In this document: positions 47,136 through 57,100 of the stretch, piece after piece
Layout of the letters: each line of letters starts with the position of its first letter
How positions within the stretch are numbered: position 1 is the stretch's first letter
Assembly (NCBI GenBank): GCA_015296085.1
Contig: DVDT01000082.1
Coordinates: 62,001 to 126,000 of the forward strand
Direction of reading: 5' to 3'
DNA: 64,000 nt
Source: Trichormus sp. M33_DOE_039
GTDB lineage: Bacteria > Cyanobacteriota > Cyanobacteriia > Cyanobacteriales > Nostocaceae
Notes under the pieces: model-generated
The model's database searches: none
What the model was told of the DNA's origin: nothing
Seen by the model: the letters and a program-made list of their open reading frames with translations, nothing else
Position numbers and translations under genes: made by a program

Positions 47136-48761
47136 ATGAAGTGCTTATTTATAGTTTGGGTACTTGTACTATCGTTAGTCTTTCCCAATTCTGCGATCGC
47201 CCAAACCAAACAGCCCTATACTTTAATCCCAGGACTGGGAACATACAATCATCCAGTTTCTACCCAAAACCCGGAAGCGCAAAAGTTTTTCGATCAAGGT
47301 TTAAATCTCGTTTACGGCTTTAATCATGATGAAGCCGTGCGTTCTTTTCAACACGCGGCTGAACTTGACCCGCAAATGGCAATGGCATATTGGGGAATAG
47401 CCTTGGCTCTTGGCCCTAATATTAACTCCGTCGTCACCAGTGAAAAAGAACAAGCTGCCTATCAAGCCATCCAAAAAGCTTCAGAATTAGCTGTGCAAGC
47501 ATCAATTCCAGAACAAGATTATATTCAGGCTTTAGCAAAACGTTATTCCCCCAATCCTAATGCAGATTTACATCCTTTAGATGTGGACTATGCCCAAGCA
47601 ATGGCCAGTCTATTTCAACGCTACCCTGATGACTTAGATGTAGCCACTTTATATGCTGAAAGCCTAATGGATTTGCATCCTTGGCAACTGTGGACACATG
47701 ATGGTCAACCACAGCCAGGGACAAACAAAATTGTGGCTGTTTTAGAATATGTTCTAGAACGAAATCCCAATCATCCAGGCGCGAATCACTACTATATCCA
47801 TGCGGTAGAAGCGTCATTACATCCAGAACGCGCCCTGGCAAGTGCCAAGCGTTTAGAAACCTTAGTACCTGCGGCTGGACACTTGGTACATATGCCTGGA
47901 CATATTTATTTCCGCGTCGGAGATTATCCGGGAGCAATGCGAGTGAATGAGCAGGCGATCGCTCAAGATACACCTTACATCTGTCACAATCAAGTCAAAG
48001 GTATTTATTCTCAGTTATATCTCACTCACAATCTACATTTTCTGATGGTCGCTAGTAGTATGGCAGGCAATCATCAAAAAGCTTTGCAAGCGGCTGATCA
48101 ATTAATTGCTCATGCGACTTCCATCGACCCTCATTTACCCATGCTAGAGGGATTTCTGGGTAATAAATTATTAATACAAGCCCGATTTGGTGATTGGGAA
48201 GATATTTTACAAACTCCTCGACCTGATGCCACACTTCTAACTACTAACGCACTGTGGCACTTTACACGCGGTTTAGCATACGCAGCCTACAACCAGCCAA
48301 AAGATGCAGTGATAGAAAGCCGTGCGTTGCTAGCTGCCAGCAAGATAATGCCAGCAGAATCCACCATTGGTTTTACACCTGCCAGTCGCATTTTAGACAT
48401 TGCCCAAAAATTGCTAGATGCCAAGATTGGTGAATCTAAGGGTGATTATAATAGTGCGATCGCCACATTGCAACAAGCAGTAGTAGCAGAAGATAACCTA
48501 GATTACGTAGAGCCACCAGACTGGTACTTTCCCACAAGGGAAGCATTGGGAAACGTTCTTTTAGCTAAAGGCGATTATGCCGCAGCAGAGTCAGTATTTC
48601 GCACTGATTTAACTAAATATCCCCATAATGGGCGTTCTTTATTTGGTTTGCAGGCAAGTTTGCAAGCACAGGGTAAACACCAAGCTGCAACACAAGTAGA
48701 AGCAGAACTTGCTCAAGTATGGCGAGATTCAGACACTCAGCTACACATCGAGAATCTTTGA
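47136..48761 (+). CDS. Secreted TPR-repeat protein
   Basis: A 541-residue protein from the ATG at 47136; a TTG start two codons upstream is possible. The signal peptide is MKCLFIVWVLVLSLVFPNSA with cleavage near AIA-QTKQP. TPR motifs include FDQGLNLVYGFNHDEAVRSF followed by AAELDPQMAMAYWGIALALG, and again near residue 470 (YFPTREALGNVLLAKGDYAA). Conserved histidines occur in ANHYYIHAVEAS and LVHMPGHIYFRVGDY, as in a family annotated only as TPR proteins. Possible periplasmic scaffold. A long-stem terminator follows. Confidence 0.82.
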   Translation: MKCLFIVWVLVLSLVFPNSAIAQTKQPYTLIPGLGTYNHPVSTQNPEAQKFFDQGLNLVYGFNHDEAVRSFQHAAELDPQMAMAYWGIALALGPNINSVVTSEKEQAAYQAIQKASELAVQASIPEQDYIQALAKRYSPNPNADLHPLDVDYAQAMASLFQRYPDDLDVATLYAESLMDLHPWQLWTHDGQPQPGTNKIVAVLEYVLERNPNHPGANHYYIHAVEASLHPERALASAKRLETLVPAAGHLVHMPGHIYFRVGDYPGAMRVNEQAIAQDTPYICHNQVKGIYSQLYLTHNLHFLMVASSMAGNHQKALQAADQLIAHATSIDPHLPMLEGFLGNKLLIQARFGDWEDILQTPRPDATLLTTNALWHFTRGLAYAAYNQPKDAVIESRALLAASKIMPAESTIGFTPASRILDIAQKLLDAKIGESKGDYNSAIATLQQAVVAEDNLDYVEPPDWYFPTREALGNVLLAKGDYAAAESVFRTDLTKYPHNGRSLFGLQASLQAQGKHQAATQVEAELAQVWRDSDTQLHIENL

Positions 48762-48788
48762 AATATCAATAGGGTTAATCTATTTTGG

Positions 48789-48834
48789 ATTTTAGATTTT
48801 GGGTTGGGATTTGATCCAAAATCTAAAATTTTTT
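48789..48834 (+). terminator. Long-stem terminator of the TPR gene
   Basis: ATTTTAGATTTTGG (48789-48802) and CCAAAATCTAAAAT (48816-48829) form a 14-bp stem with a 13-base loop, followed by five T. Confidence 0.82.
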
Positions 48835-48948
48835 CACTCAAAATAAATAAGAAAGTAATTTATTTTAAAATTTAACTCCCATAAGTTGTATATTTATAGT
48901 TAGAATAATTGCAATGTATTAAGAATTAAGCAACTGAAAAAATAATCA

Positions 48949-48978
48949 CGATATGACTTACGCAAATAAGTCATATCG
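48949..48978. repeat. 12-bp inverted repeat containing TGACTTA ... TAAGTCA
   Basis: CGATATGACTTA and TAAGTCATATCG around CGCAAA. The TGACTTACGCAA sequence resembles inverted ends of some cyanobacterial insertion sequences. No transposase is present. Confidence 0.55.
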
Positions 48979-49165
48979 AGTCATTTGTCAGCAAAATTAA
49001 TGATGATAAATGCACATATGTTGTGGGGGTTTAGCAATGATTAAACTCCTATGAGAGATATTGTTTTCCCTCACCCATATTTGGTATTTTCTATCAAAGC
49101 TTAAGTTCTATTAATGTTGAACATACAGAAATCTTCCATCAGTATCAATTAGGAATTATAGAAAT

Positions 49166-50199
49166 ATGAATCAATCTGTTGCTATTCCCCGTGGAGGAAT
49201 ACCAGCCTCTATTGCTATGCTGCAAATGATTTCTGGTTTTTGGGTATCACAAGCAATCTACATAGCAGCTAAACTGGGTATTGCAGATTACCTGAATGAT
49301 ACGCCCAAAACTACTCAAGAACTGGCAGTCATTACTAATACTCACGCGCCACCCTGTATCGTTTGTTGCGCGCCTTGGCTAGCGTGGGCATATTTGCAGA
49401 GGATGACAGACACAAGTTTTCATTAACACCGTTAGCAACGACATTACAAACAAATACTCCTGGTTCATTGAGATATTTAGCGATCGCCATACTAGGACAA
49501 GATCATTATTTAGGTTGGGGTAATTTGCTCCACGGTGTGAAAACAGGGGAGATTGCTTTTGACCACATTGCTGGTATGAATCTTTGGGAATATTACGCCC
49601 AAAACCCAGAAGATAGTCAACCTTTTAACCGGGCAATGACAAATTTCACGGCTATAGCGGTAGATGCAATTATCTCCAGCTATGATTTCTCTGGGTTTCA
49701 CACCATCATTGATATTGGTGGTGGTCAAGGTACTTTGTTGAGTGGAATTCTCAAAACCAACCCCCATTTGCAAGGAATGCTCTTCGATTTAGCAACAGTC
49801 ACCAAAGAAGCAAAACTAAACCTGCAAATAGAAGGGATTAGCGATCGCACTAAAGTTATATCCGGCAACTTTTTTGAATCAATCCCACAAGGTGGTGATG
49901 CTTATTTACTGAAGCACATAATTCACGATTGGGATGAGGAACAAGCTTTAACTATTCTGAAAAATTGCCATCAAGCTATGACAGAACAAGGCAAACTACT
50001 AATCTTTGAAACAGTTATCCCCCCCAGCAATGAACCATCCTTCAGTAAATTAATGGATATTAATATGTTGGTTATGACTGGCGGACAAGAACGCACAGCC
50101 GAAGAATATCAAACACTGCTAGCCACAGCCGGCTTCCAATTAACTCAGATTGTTTCCACCGCCTCACCATTGAGCATTATTGAAGCGATTAAGGTGTAG
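49166..50199 (+). pseudogene. SAM-dependent O-methyltransferase broken by a -1 frameshift
   Basis: Two overlapping reading frames together give a normal-length (about 344 residues) methyltransferase. The first frame ends ...AVITNTHAPPCIVCC; the second continues ...TLYRLLRALASVGIFAED. The junction near 49350-49353 reads GCGCCACCC; one more A (GCGCCAACCC) would restore HAPTLYRLLRAL, the usual sequence. Downstream, motif I IDIGGGQGTLLSGILKTNPH, the catalytic-region LKHIIHDWDEEQALTILKNC and the C-terminal ERTAEEYQTLLATAGFQLTQ are intact. The family methylates small aromatic or carotenoid-like hydroxyls; substrate unknown. It could be a true mutation or a sequencing error. Confidence 0.85.
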
Positions 50200-50250
50200 A
50201 AATAAAAAGATTAAATTGATACGACTTTAAACTACCAGTTACTTATGAGC

Positions 50251-50485
50251 TTTGTTGACGGTTAACTGTTAATACAGCGGTTTGCAGTTGAATGAAATAC
50301 AGACCTAACCCCTAACCCCTTCCCTACAAGGGAAGGGGAATAAAACTCAAAGCCTCTAACGCCACTTGCTACAACGGAGGGAACCTCCGCAACGCAGTGG
50401 CTCCTCCTTGTAGGAGAGAGGTTTGGAGAGAGGTCAAAACTGTGCTACACCCAAACGAGAACCGCTACAGTTAACCGTCAACAAA
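50251..50485. mobile_element. MITE-like element with 19-bp perfect inverted ends (235 bp)
   Basis: TTTGTTGACGGTTAACTGT at 50251-50269 is matched exactly in reverse complement at 50467-50485. Just inside, AGCGGTT also recurs in inverse. The interior contains CCTAACCCCT direct repeats and a CCTTCCCT/AGGGAAGG palindrome near 50320-50335, with a GGAGGGAACCTCC palindrome near 50376. There is no coding capacity. It ends 12 bases before the rpiA stop codon. Confidence 0.7.
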
Positions 50486-50496
50486 AAATAGGCAAA

Positions 50497-51201
50497 TTAC
50501 AATTGACGGACTACAGGCTGTCCATCGATAACTTCACCAACTAAAACTACATCAGCACAGTTGACAAAAATACCATTTTCAAGAACACCAGGAATATTAT
50601 TCAGGGTTTTTTCTAAGTTTACGGGGTCATCAATAGAGTCAAATCTGACATCTAAGACAAAGTTACCTTGGTCAGTGATGACTGGCCCGGCCTTCTTCAC
50701 ACCCATACGCAGTTCTGGTTTACCGCCGAGTTCCTTAATCGCATTGGTGACGGGAGTAATTGCCATTGGAATCACTTCTACTGGTACAGCAAACACAGAA
50801 CCTAAACGGTCTACTAATTTGCCACTATCTACCACGACGATAAATTGAGTCGCCAAATAATCAACTACCTTCTCACGGGTATGGGCTGCACCACCCCCTT
50901 TAATTAAATTCTTGTTGGGGTCAACTTCATCAGCCCCATCAATGGCAATATCAATATGGTCAACAGCGTCGAGAGTGGTGAGAGGAACACCATATTGTTT
51001 CGCTAACACCTCAGACTGAAATGAGGTAGGAATGCCCACAATATCTTTTAGTTCACCAGATTTGAGGCGATCGCCCAAATATTGAATCGTGTAAGCTGTA
51101 GTTGAACCTGTACCCAAGCCCACAATTGAACCTGACTTCACCAAAGCAGCTGCGGCTTTACCGACTTCTTGCTTCATTAAAGTAACGGGGTCTGCTGTCA
51201 T
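50497..51201 (-). CDS. rpiA: Ribose-5-phosphate isomerase A
   Basis: A 234-residue enzyme from the ATG at 51201, with AGGAG nine bases upstream; a TTG two codons before is less likely. It interconverts ribose 5-phosphate and ribulose 5-phosphate in the Calvin and pentose phosphate cycles. Family motifs: [19 protein letters not shown] near residue 25-45, [20 protein letters not shown] with the catalytic aspartates, [10 protein letters not shown], and the C-terminal [11 protein letters not shown]. Complete. The MITE-like element lies directly downstream. Confidence 0.95.
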   Translation of the reverse strand: MTADPVTLMKQEVGKAAAALVKSGSIVGLGTGSTTAYTIQYLGDRLKSGELKDIVGIPTSFQSEVLAKQYGVPLTTLDAVDHIDIAIDGADEVDPNKNLIKGGGAAHTREKVVDYLATQFIVVVDSGKLVDRLGSVFAVPVEVIPMAITPVTNAIKELGGKPELRMGVKKAGPVITDQGNFVLDVRFDSIDDPVNLEKTLNNIPGVLENGIFVNCADVVLVGEVIDGQPVVRQL

Positions 51202-51619
51202 GCCCAAAACTCCTGAAATATCGACTAAATAAAAGGCTTGTCCACAGCAGACTATACTACAATCCCTGGCACTTCAATATTCACTCTTGACACAATTAGA
51301 CGGAAGGAGGGGGACAAGGCTCACAGGTGTAGGTTGTTTACGCTTTGCCTATAAGACAGTGTTTTAGGGTGTAAGGGTATAGGGGTATAGGGGTGTAGGG
51401 GTGGATGAAAATATCATTCTGTTGTTGGTTTGATAGTCATCACTCACTGCTCTATTAAAAACCTAAACTTGTTGGGACAAGGGAGAAGTGATTCCTATGC
51501 CCAATGCCCAATCCCCAATCCCGGCAACCTTCTTTGTAGAAATGTGTCAACATAAATAATCAGTGCGCGATGCATCGGTTGTTGTCCATACACAAAAGCA
51601 GATTTACGTGGTCAGAAAT
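51202..51619. other. Intergenic region with short tandem repeats
   Basis: About 420 bases. G-rich units (GGGTGTA, AGGGGTAT) lie at 51368-51403 and C-rich units (AATGCCC, AATCCCC) at about 51498-51525. The frame of the SLH gene stays open over 51563-51619 without a good start. No other gene. Confidence 0.5.
51368..51403. repeat. AGGGGTAT/AGGGGTGT short tandem repeat
   Basis: Five seven- to eight-base units in a row (GGGTGTA, AGGGTAT, AGGGGTAT twice, AGGGGTGT). The same unit type occurs at 56968-57004. Confidence 0.75.
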
Positions 51620-52303
51620 ATGCGCCCTTGGCTAAGTACATTTTCTTTAGTGCTACTACTCCAAAGCTTCCCGGTAATTGTGCAAGCGCAAACGACCGAA
51701 ACTAATACGGGAGTGACATCAGAAGTAATTCAACAGGTAATTGCTGCCAAATTAATGACTAATTCCCCGGATGGTAACTTTTATCCAGAAAGGTTAATTA
51801 GTCGTGCAGAATTAGCGGCGATTTTAGTCAAAGCATTTAATTTGGATAAACAAGAAGCAGCTAAACAAGAAAAATCAATCCCTGTTTCCGATGTTCCCTC
51901 TTCTCACTGGGCTTATCGAGATATTCAGATAGTTTTGAAAACAGATGTCATGAAAGGTTATCGGGGGAATTTATTTTTCCCCAATCAACGAGTCACAAGG
52001 GCAGAAGGTTTGGCGATTTTTGCCCAAGCTTATGGAGTATTCCAATTTGGTGATGATTCTGTGAATGAAATTCTTGCCTCATATCCCGATGCAGCATCTA
52101 TACCTAGTTGGGCTAGAAAAGCGATCGCTACAGTAGTCACAGAAGGATTTATTAACACCGATGCTCAAAATAATATATCCCCCTTAAGACCGATGAATCG
52201 TGGGGATATCGCCTATGTTTTGAGTAAATATTTGCAACGACAGCAAAAGCAACCGGAAACACCAGAAGTTCCCAGTGTTACCAATACACCGCCAACTTTC
52301 TAG
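51620..52303 (+). CDS. Secreted SLH-domain protein
   Basis: A 227-residue protein from the ATG at 51620. A signal peptide (LVLLLQSFPVIVQA-QTTE) is followed by two to three S-layer-homology repeats: AKLMTNSPDGNFYPERLISR with AELAAILVKAF; SSHWAYRDIQIVLKTDVMKG with VTRAEGLAIFAQAY; and FINTDAQNNISPLRPMNRGD. SLH domains bind peptidoglycan-linked polymer and hold proteins at the cell surface. There is no porin barrel, so it is not an OprB-type protein; it may be a free SLH adaptor. It ends with a proline- and threonine-rich tail. Confidence 0.85.
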   Translation: MRPWLSTFSLVLLLQSFPVIVQAQTTETNTGVTSEVIQQVIAAKLMTNSPDGNFYPERLISRAELAAILVKAFNLDKQEAAKQEKSIPVSDVPSSHWAYRDIQIVLKTDVMKGYRGNLFFPNQRVTRAEGLAIFAQAYGVFQFGDDSVNEILASYPDAASIPSWARKAIATVVTEGFINTDAQNNISPLRPMNRGDIAYVLSKYLQRQQKQPETPEVPSVTNTPPTF

Positions 52304-52761
52304 TTTCTTCAGACAAAAATAAAACAGCAAAAGTAAAAAGATCACATCCTTACAATGTGGGCTGTTTGTCCACACTACTGACAGCATATCAACTCAAAAT
52401 CCCCTGAATAATCTGTCCACAAAACTCACAATGTTCTCGTAGCGTCTTGAACAGAAGGAGTTTAGATGCACTTTGGGTTTTCCGGTTGGCATCTGTTGCA
52501 GAATTTTGCCGCAATGATAAAAATGTCTATTTTGCTACTTTCTCAAAATGCAACCGATCACATACTTTAAAGTAATTTCGCGGTATGTGCTGACAGCATA
52601 AATATCTAGTAAAAATTGCTGAAAGTCTAGTATTGAATTAGCCGTTACAGATGATTACATTCTAGACTGCTACTTAGTGACAGTTTAATTCTATCGGCAA
52701 CCCGACCGTGGGAAAATCAAAATACCGAAAGTTAGAGATTTAGAGAGGAAAGCACTATAAT
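52304..52761. other. dxs upstream region
   Basis: About 460 bases with no gene. AT-rich in the middle (52500-52680). GAGAGGAAAG about 12 bases before the dxs ATG is a likely ribosome site. No riboswitch that I can recognise. Confidence 0.5.
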
Positions 52762-54669
52762 ATGCACCTGAGTGAAATTACCCATCCCAATCAGTTGCAC
52801 GGTTTATCTATCCGGCAATTACAACAGATTGCCCGGCAAATTCGTGATAAGCACCTGCAAACAGTGGCGGCAACTGGTGGACATCTAGGGCCTGGTTTGG
52901 GTGTTGTAGAGTTAACTTTAGGACTGTACCAAACTCTAGACCTAGATTGCGATAAAGTTATTTGGGATGTAGGACACCAGGCTTATCCCCACAAACTCAT
53001 TACAGGACGTTACAGTGACTTCCACACCCTCAGACAAAAAGATGGTGTAGCTGGTTATCTCAAACGGGGCGAAAATAAATTTGACCACTTTGGCGCAGGT
53101 CATGCTTCTACCAGCATCTCAGCTGCATTGGGCATGGCCTTAGCGCGAGATATGAACGGTGAAAAATTTAAGGTTGCGGCTGTCATTGGAGATGGTGCTT
53201 TAACTGGTGGGATGGCTTTAGAAGCTATCAACCACGCCGGACATTTACCCAAAACTAACCTGTTAGTCGTTCTCAACGACAATGAGATGTCTATTTCTCC
53301 CAATGTGGGAGCAATTCCTCGTTATCTCAATAAAATGCGCCTCAGTCCGCCGGTGCAGTTCATCAAAGATAACTTTGAGGAACAATTCAAACACATTCCT
53401 TTCGTGGGTGAATCTCTCTCTCCCGAACTAGGACGCATCAAGGAAGGAATGAAACGGTTGGCTGTTCCCAAGGTAGGAGCAGTTTTTGAAGAACTAGGCT
53501 TTACTTACATGGGGCCAGTGGATGGGCATAATTTGGAAGAACTAATCGCCACATTCCAACAAGCACATCAAATTGCTGGGCCGGTGTTAGTTCATGTAGT
53601 CACAGTCAAGGGTAAAGGCTACGAAATCGCTGAGAAAGACCAAGTTGGCTACCACGCCCAAAACCCATTTAACTTGACCACAGGAAAAGCGATTCCTTCT
53701 AATAAGCCTAAACCCCCAGCTTACGCCAAAGTCTTTTCTCACACCCTCGTCAAACTAGCCGAACAAAACCCCAGAATTATCGGCATTACAGCGGCGATGG
53801 CCACAGGAACTGGTTTAGATAAACTGCAAGCCAAATTACCCAATCAGTATATTGATGTCGGTATTGCAGAACAACACGCTGTCACTCTGGCGGCTGGGTT
53901 GGCTTGTGAAGGTATGCGTCCTGTAGCTGCGATTTACTCTACCTTCCTACAAAGAGCTTACGATCAGATCATTCATGATGTCTGTATTCAAAACCTACCA
54001 GTATTCTTTTGTCTAGATAGGGCTGGTATTGTCGGTGCAGATGGGCCTACCCACCAAGGTATGTATGATATTGCTTATCTGCGTTGTATTCCCAATATGG
54101 TGCTGATGGCCCCGAAAGATGAAGCAGAACTGCAACGTATGGTAGTAACTGGGATTAACCACACCAGTAGCCCGATTGCTATGCGTTTCCCCAGAGGTAA
54201 TGGCTATGGTGTCCCTCTGATGGAAGAAGGCTGGGAACCTTTGGAAATCGGCAAAGGTGAAATTCTCCGCAATGGTGATGATGTGTTAATCGTTGGCTAC
54301 GGCACAATGGTTTATCCCAGTATGCAGGCGGCAGAAATTCTCAGCGAACACGGCATTGAAGCGACTGTAATTAATGCTCGGTTTGTGAAACCTTTGGATA
54401 CAGAGTTAATTGTACCTTTAGCGAAGAAGATTGGGCGTATAGTCACTCTTGAAGAAGGTTGTGTTATGGGTGGCTTTGGTTCAGCAGTAGCCGAAGCCCT
54501 ACTGGATGCAGATGTAGTTGTCCCTGTGAAACGCATCGGTATTCCAGATGTGTTAGTAGAACATGCTACACCTGATGAATCTAAAGCAGAACTAGGTTTA
54601 ACTAGCCGTCAGATCGCAGAAAGAGTTTTGCAAGCTTTCTTCGAGCAAAAAGTGTCTGCTGTTGTTTAG
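52762..54669 (+). CDS. dxs: 1-deoxy-D-xylulose-5-phosphate synthase
   Basis: A 635-residue thiamine-diphosphate enzyme joining pyruvate and glyceraldehyde 3-phosphate, the first step of the MEP pathway for carotenoids, phytol, quinones and hopanoids. The N-terminal domain has [20 protein letters not shown] and the cofactor motif [20 protein letters not shown] with GDG...NDN ([16 protein letters not shown]). The central domain has [20 protein letters not shown] and the C-terminal domain [20 protein letters not shown]. Complete and monocistronic, ended by a strong terminator. Confidence 0.97.
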   Translation: MHLSEITHPNQLHGLSIRQLQQIARQIRDKHLQTVAATGGHLGPGLGVVELTLGLYQTLDLDCDKVIWDVGHQAYPHKLITGRYSDFHTLRQKDGVAGYLKRGENKFDHFGAGHASTSISAALGMALARDMNGEKFKVAAVIGDGALTGGMALEAINHAGHLPKTNLLVVLNDNEMSISPNVGAIPRYLNKMRLSPPVQFIKDNFEEQFKHIPFVGESLSPELGRIKEGMKRLAVPKVGAVFEELGFTYMGPVDGHNLEELIATFQQAHQIAGPVLVHVVTVKGKGYEIAEKDQVGYHAQNPFNLTTGKAIPSNKPKPPAYAKVFSHTLVKLAEQNPRIIGITAAMATGTGLDKLQAKLPNQYIDVGIAEQHAVTLAAGLACEGMRPVAAIYSTFLQRAYDQIIHDVCIQNLPVFFCLDRAGIVGADGPTHQGMYDIAYLRCIPNMVLMAPKDEAELQRMVVTGINHTSSPIAMRFPRGNGYGVPLMEEGWEPLEIGKGEILRNGDDVLIVGYGTMVYPSMQAAEILSEHGIEATVINARFVKPLDTELIVPLAKKIGRIVTLEEGCVMGGFGSAVAEALLDADVVVPVKRIGIPDVLVEHATPDESKAELGLTSRQIAERVLQAFFEQKVSAVV

Positions 54670-54712
54670 TTAATTAGCAGTAAATACTCTGCTTTTTCTC
54701 AGATATTAGTCA

Positions 54713-54749
54713 AAAATAACCCCTAAAAATAGGGGTTATTTTGTATTTT
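54713..54749 (+). terminator. Rho-independent terminator of dxs
   Basis: AAAATAACCCCTA (54713-54725) and TAGGGGTTATTTT (54730-54742) form a perfect 13-bp stem with an AAAA loop, then GTATTTTT. Confidence 0.88.
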
Positions 54750-54929
54750 TGAAAAATATCATGCCTGAGATAGATGCAATTTATTTTTGTAAATCCAGTC
54801 AATACTCCGAAAACAGATTTTTCCGAATAAATTGATGAACAGATACAGACAAAGCTGACTTTAATGGTGATGCGATCGCTGTTGTGAAATGGTACTAATA
54901 ATCAAGTCAGCTTATGCTTCCCCCTAACT

Positions 54930-56963
54930 ATGCAATTAATTCTCTGGCAGAGTGTAACTCATGCTCAGATAGCTTCCGTGTTATCCACACCGATTAAAGA
55001 CCCAGTACCAGTATTTTTGATGATTTTGGGCATTATGTTAATTGCCCCTCTACTGTTTGAAAAAATTCGCTTACCGGGGATTGTCGGCTTAATTTTGGCA
55101 GGGGTATTAGTCGGGCCGAACGGCTTAGGATTGTTGGCGCGGGATAGCACCATAGTCCTGTTAGGCACTGTAGGCTTACTATTTCTCATGTTCATGGCTG
55201 GGTTGGAAACTAGCTTAGATGACATGAAGTACAACGCAGATAAGGCGGTAATCTTTGGGCTAGCAACTTTTGCTGTCCCGATGGCCTTGGGTACAGCTGC
55301 CATGATGGGCATTGGTTATGGTGTCTTACCTGCAATTTTAGTGGCTTCTTGTTTCGCTTCCCACACCCTGCTAGCACTACCTATCGCCAGCAAATTGGGC
55401 ATTATGCGTTCTCAAGTGTTGACTACTACTTTGGGCGGCACTTTAATTACTAATATTTTGGCATTGTTGGTATTAGCAGTAGTAGTCAGAGCGCATCAAG
55501 GAAGTTTAACTCTGAGTTTTTGGTTATTCCTGATTCCAGCTTTAATCATCTACACCTTTTTGACTTTATGGGGTGTACCCCGCATCGGTCAGTGGTTCTT
55601 TCAGAGATTTGGCCATGATGAAGGCGCAGAGTTTACTTTTGTCTTAGCTACTTTGTTTGTGGTGTCCTTCGGGGCAGAATTAGTGCAAATCGAACCGATT
55701 ATTGGGGCTTTCTTGGCAGGGGTAGCCATTACCCAACTAATTCCTCAACTTAGCCCTTTAATGAATCGGATTCAATTTATTGGTAACACCTTATTTGTAC
55801 CGTTCTTCTTGATTTCTGTAGGGATGTTGGTTAATCCTGGGATTTTGATTAAAGAGCCGCGATCGCTGGTAGTATCTGGTGTCATGGTGGCTGTGGCAAT
55901 TGTCGCCAAGTACCTACCTGCTTGGGGTGCTGGTAAGTTATTCGGCATGGATTTTAATCATATTATGGTGATGTTTGGGCTATCGGTTGCACAAGCAGCA
56001 TCGACTTTAGCAGCGATCACCGTCGCCTACAATATTCAGCTAGTCGATCAATTAACAGTCAATGGCACAATTGCCATGATTTTAGTTACTTGTATTGCTT
56101 CTCCTTGGGTGACAAATCAATGGGGACGCAAACTCAAGCCAGAAGCCCCTACTACCCAAAAACTTCAGGATGATAATATAGGCGATCGCGTTTTAGTTCC
56201 AGTCGCTAACCCCAGTACAGAAGATAATCTCCTCAAATTAGCCATCCTTCTTGCTAAATCAGCAGATGGCACTTTGTTACCACTCCACGTTTTACTAGAA
56301 GAAAATACTCCCATTTCCCCAGAAGCAAAAGCAAGACAAAGCCAACTATTATCGACTGCGGAAATGATTGCCCATGCAGCAGTTGCTAATGTGACAGCAA
56401 TTGGTAGAATTGACGAGTCTATTGATAAGGGTATTGCCCGCGTTGCTGAAGAAAAACACGCTAGCGTCATTATCTGCGGTTGGAAAGGCTACTCTACTTA
56501 TCAAGAAAACTTGTTTGGCAGTGTGATAGATCGGATTGTTCAACGTAGCAGTGTTCCTGTATTGGTATCTCGTTTTCCCCTACCCATTGAACACACCAAG
56601 CGGGTATTTTTAGCTTTCACCAGTCAACAAACTCGTGAAAACTCCTTTAAACAAAGTATTCAATTAGCCCAAAGTTTAGCAACAGAACTCAAAGCCTCCC
56701 TACAACTGTTACAAGTTGTCTCAGTCAAAGGGACAATAGGCGACTTAACCGATCTGGAATTACCTCCAGATACACCGATGCAACAAGTGCGGGGTAATTT
56801 CGTCAGACAAGTTTCACGATTACTCAAACCCAATGATTTACTGCTACTAAATGGTGGAGTAAAACATAAAGCCCAATTACTAGCATTGTTCGGCAAAGCA
56901 CCAGAAGCGATCGCTCATAATCACCCGGAAATTGCTATGATTATTGCTTATTTTCCACATTGA
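54930..56963 (+). CDS. CPA2-family cation:proton antiporter fused to a USP-like domain
   Basis: A 677-residue protein. Residues about 25-410 form a KefB/NapA-like exchanger with some 12 membrane spans, including LPGIVGLILAGVLVGPNGLG and SFGAELVQIEPIIGAFLAGV. Residues about 430-677 are soluble and resemble universal stress protein domains (DRVLVPVANPSTEDNLLKLA, and IVQRSSVPVLVSRFPLP at the end of the first). No TrkA-N domain is present. It should exchange Na+ or K+ for protons, with the USP part probably sensing nucleotide or energy state. The specific ion cannot be deduced. Start at 54930 is the first ATG and places a short N-terminal extension before the first span. Confidence 0.88.
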   Translation: MQLILWQSVTHAQIASVLSTPIKDPVPVFLMILGIMLIAPLLFEKIRLPGIVGLILAGVLVGPNGLGLLARDSTIVLLGTVGLLFLMFMAGLETSLDDMKYNADKAVIFGLATFAVPMALGTAAMMGIGYGVLPAILVASCFASHTLLALPIASKLGIMRSQVLTTTLGGTLITNILALLVLAVVVRAHQGSLTLSFWLFLIPALIIYTFLTLWGVPRIGQWFFQRFGHDEGAEFTFVLATLFVVSFGAELVQIEPIIGAFLAGVAITQLIPQLSPLMNRIQFIGNTLFVPFFLISVGMLVNPGILIKEPRSLVVSGVMVAVAIVAKYLPAWGAGKLFGMDFNHIMVMFGLSVAQAASTLAAITVAYNIQLVDQLTVNGTIAMILVTCIASPWVTNQWGRKLKPEAPTTQKLQDDNIGDRVLVPVANPSTEDNLLKLAILLAKSADGTLLPLHVLLEENTPISPEAKARQSQLLSTAEMIAHAAVANVTAIGRIDESIDKGIARVAEEKHASVIICGWKGYSTYQENLFGSVIDRIVQRSSVPVLVSRFPLPIEHTKRVFLAFTSQQTRENSFKQSIQLAQSLATELKASLQLLQVVSVKGTIGDLTDLELPPDTPMQQVRGNFVRQVSRLLKPNDLLLLNGGVKHKAQLLALFGKAPEAIAHNHPEIAMIIAYFPH

Positions 56964-56967
56964 GAAA

Positions 56968-57099
56968 GGGGTGTAGGGGTATAGGGGTGTGAGGGTGTAG
57001 GGGAAGGAAGAAGTTTTTCCCAATCCCCAATCCCCAATCCCCATTACCCCTTATCCCCAGAGGGGGCCCCGAGTTCCCCAGTCCCCAATCCCCAATCCC
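56968..57099. repeat. Short tandem repeats filling the gap to mtnA
   Basis: G-rich units (GGGGTGTA, GGGGTATA) at 56968-57004, C-rich units (AATCCCC) at about 57021-57043, and again AGTCCCC, AATCCCC, AATCCCT at about 57078-57099. The last array touches the mtnA ATG at 57101. The G-rich and C-rich arms can pair. Confidence 0.8.
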
Positions 57100-57100
57100 T

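Larger units (their letters stand above)
48762..49165. other. Intergenic region with terminator and palindrome
   Basis: About 400 AT-rich bases. They hold the TPR gene terminator (48789-48834) and a 12-bp inverted repeat (48949-48978). The rest presumably includes the methyltransferase promoter. Confidence 0.5.
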
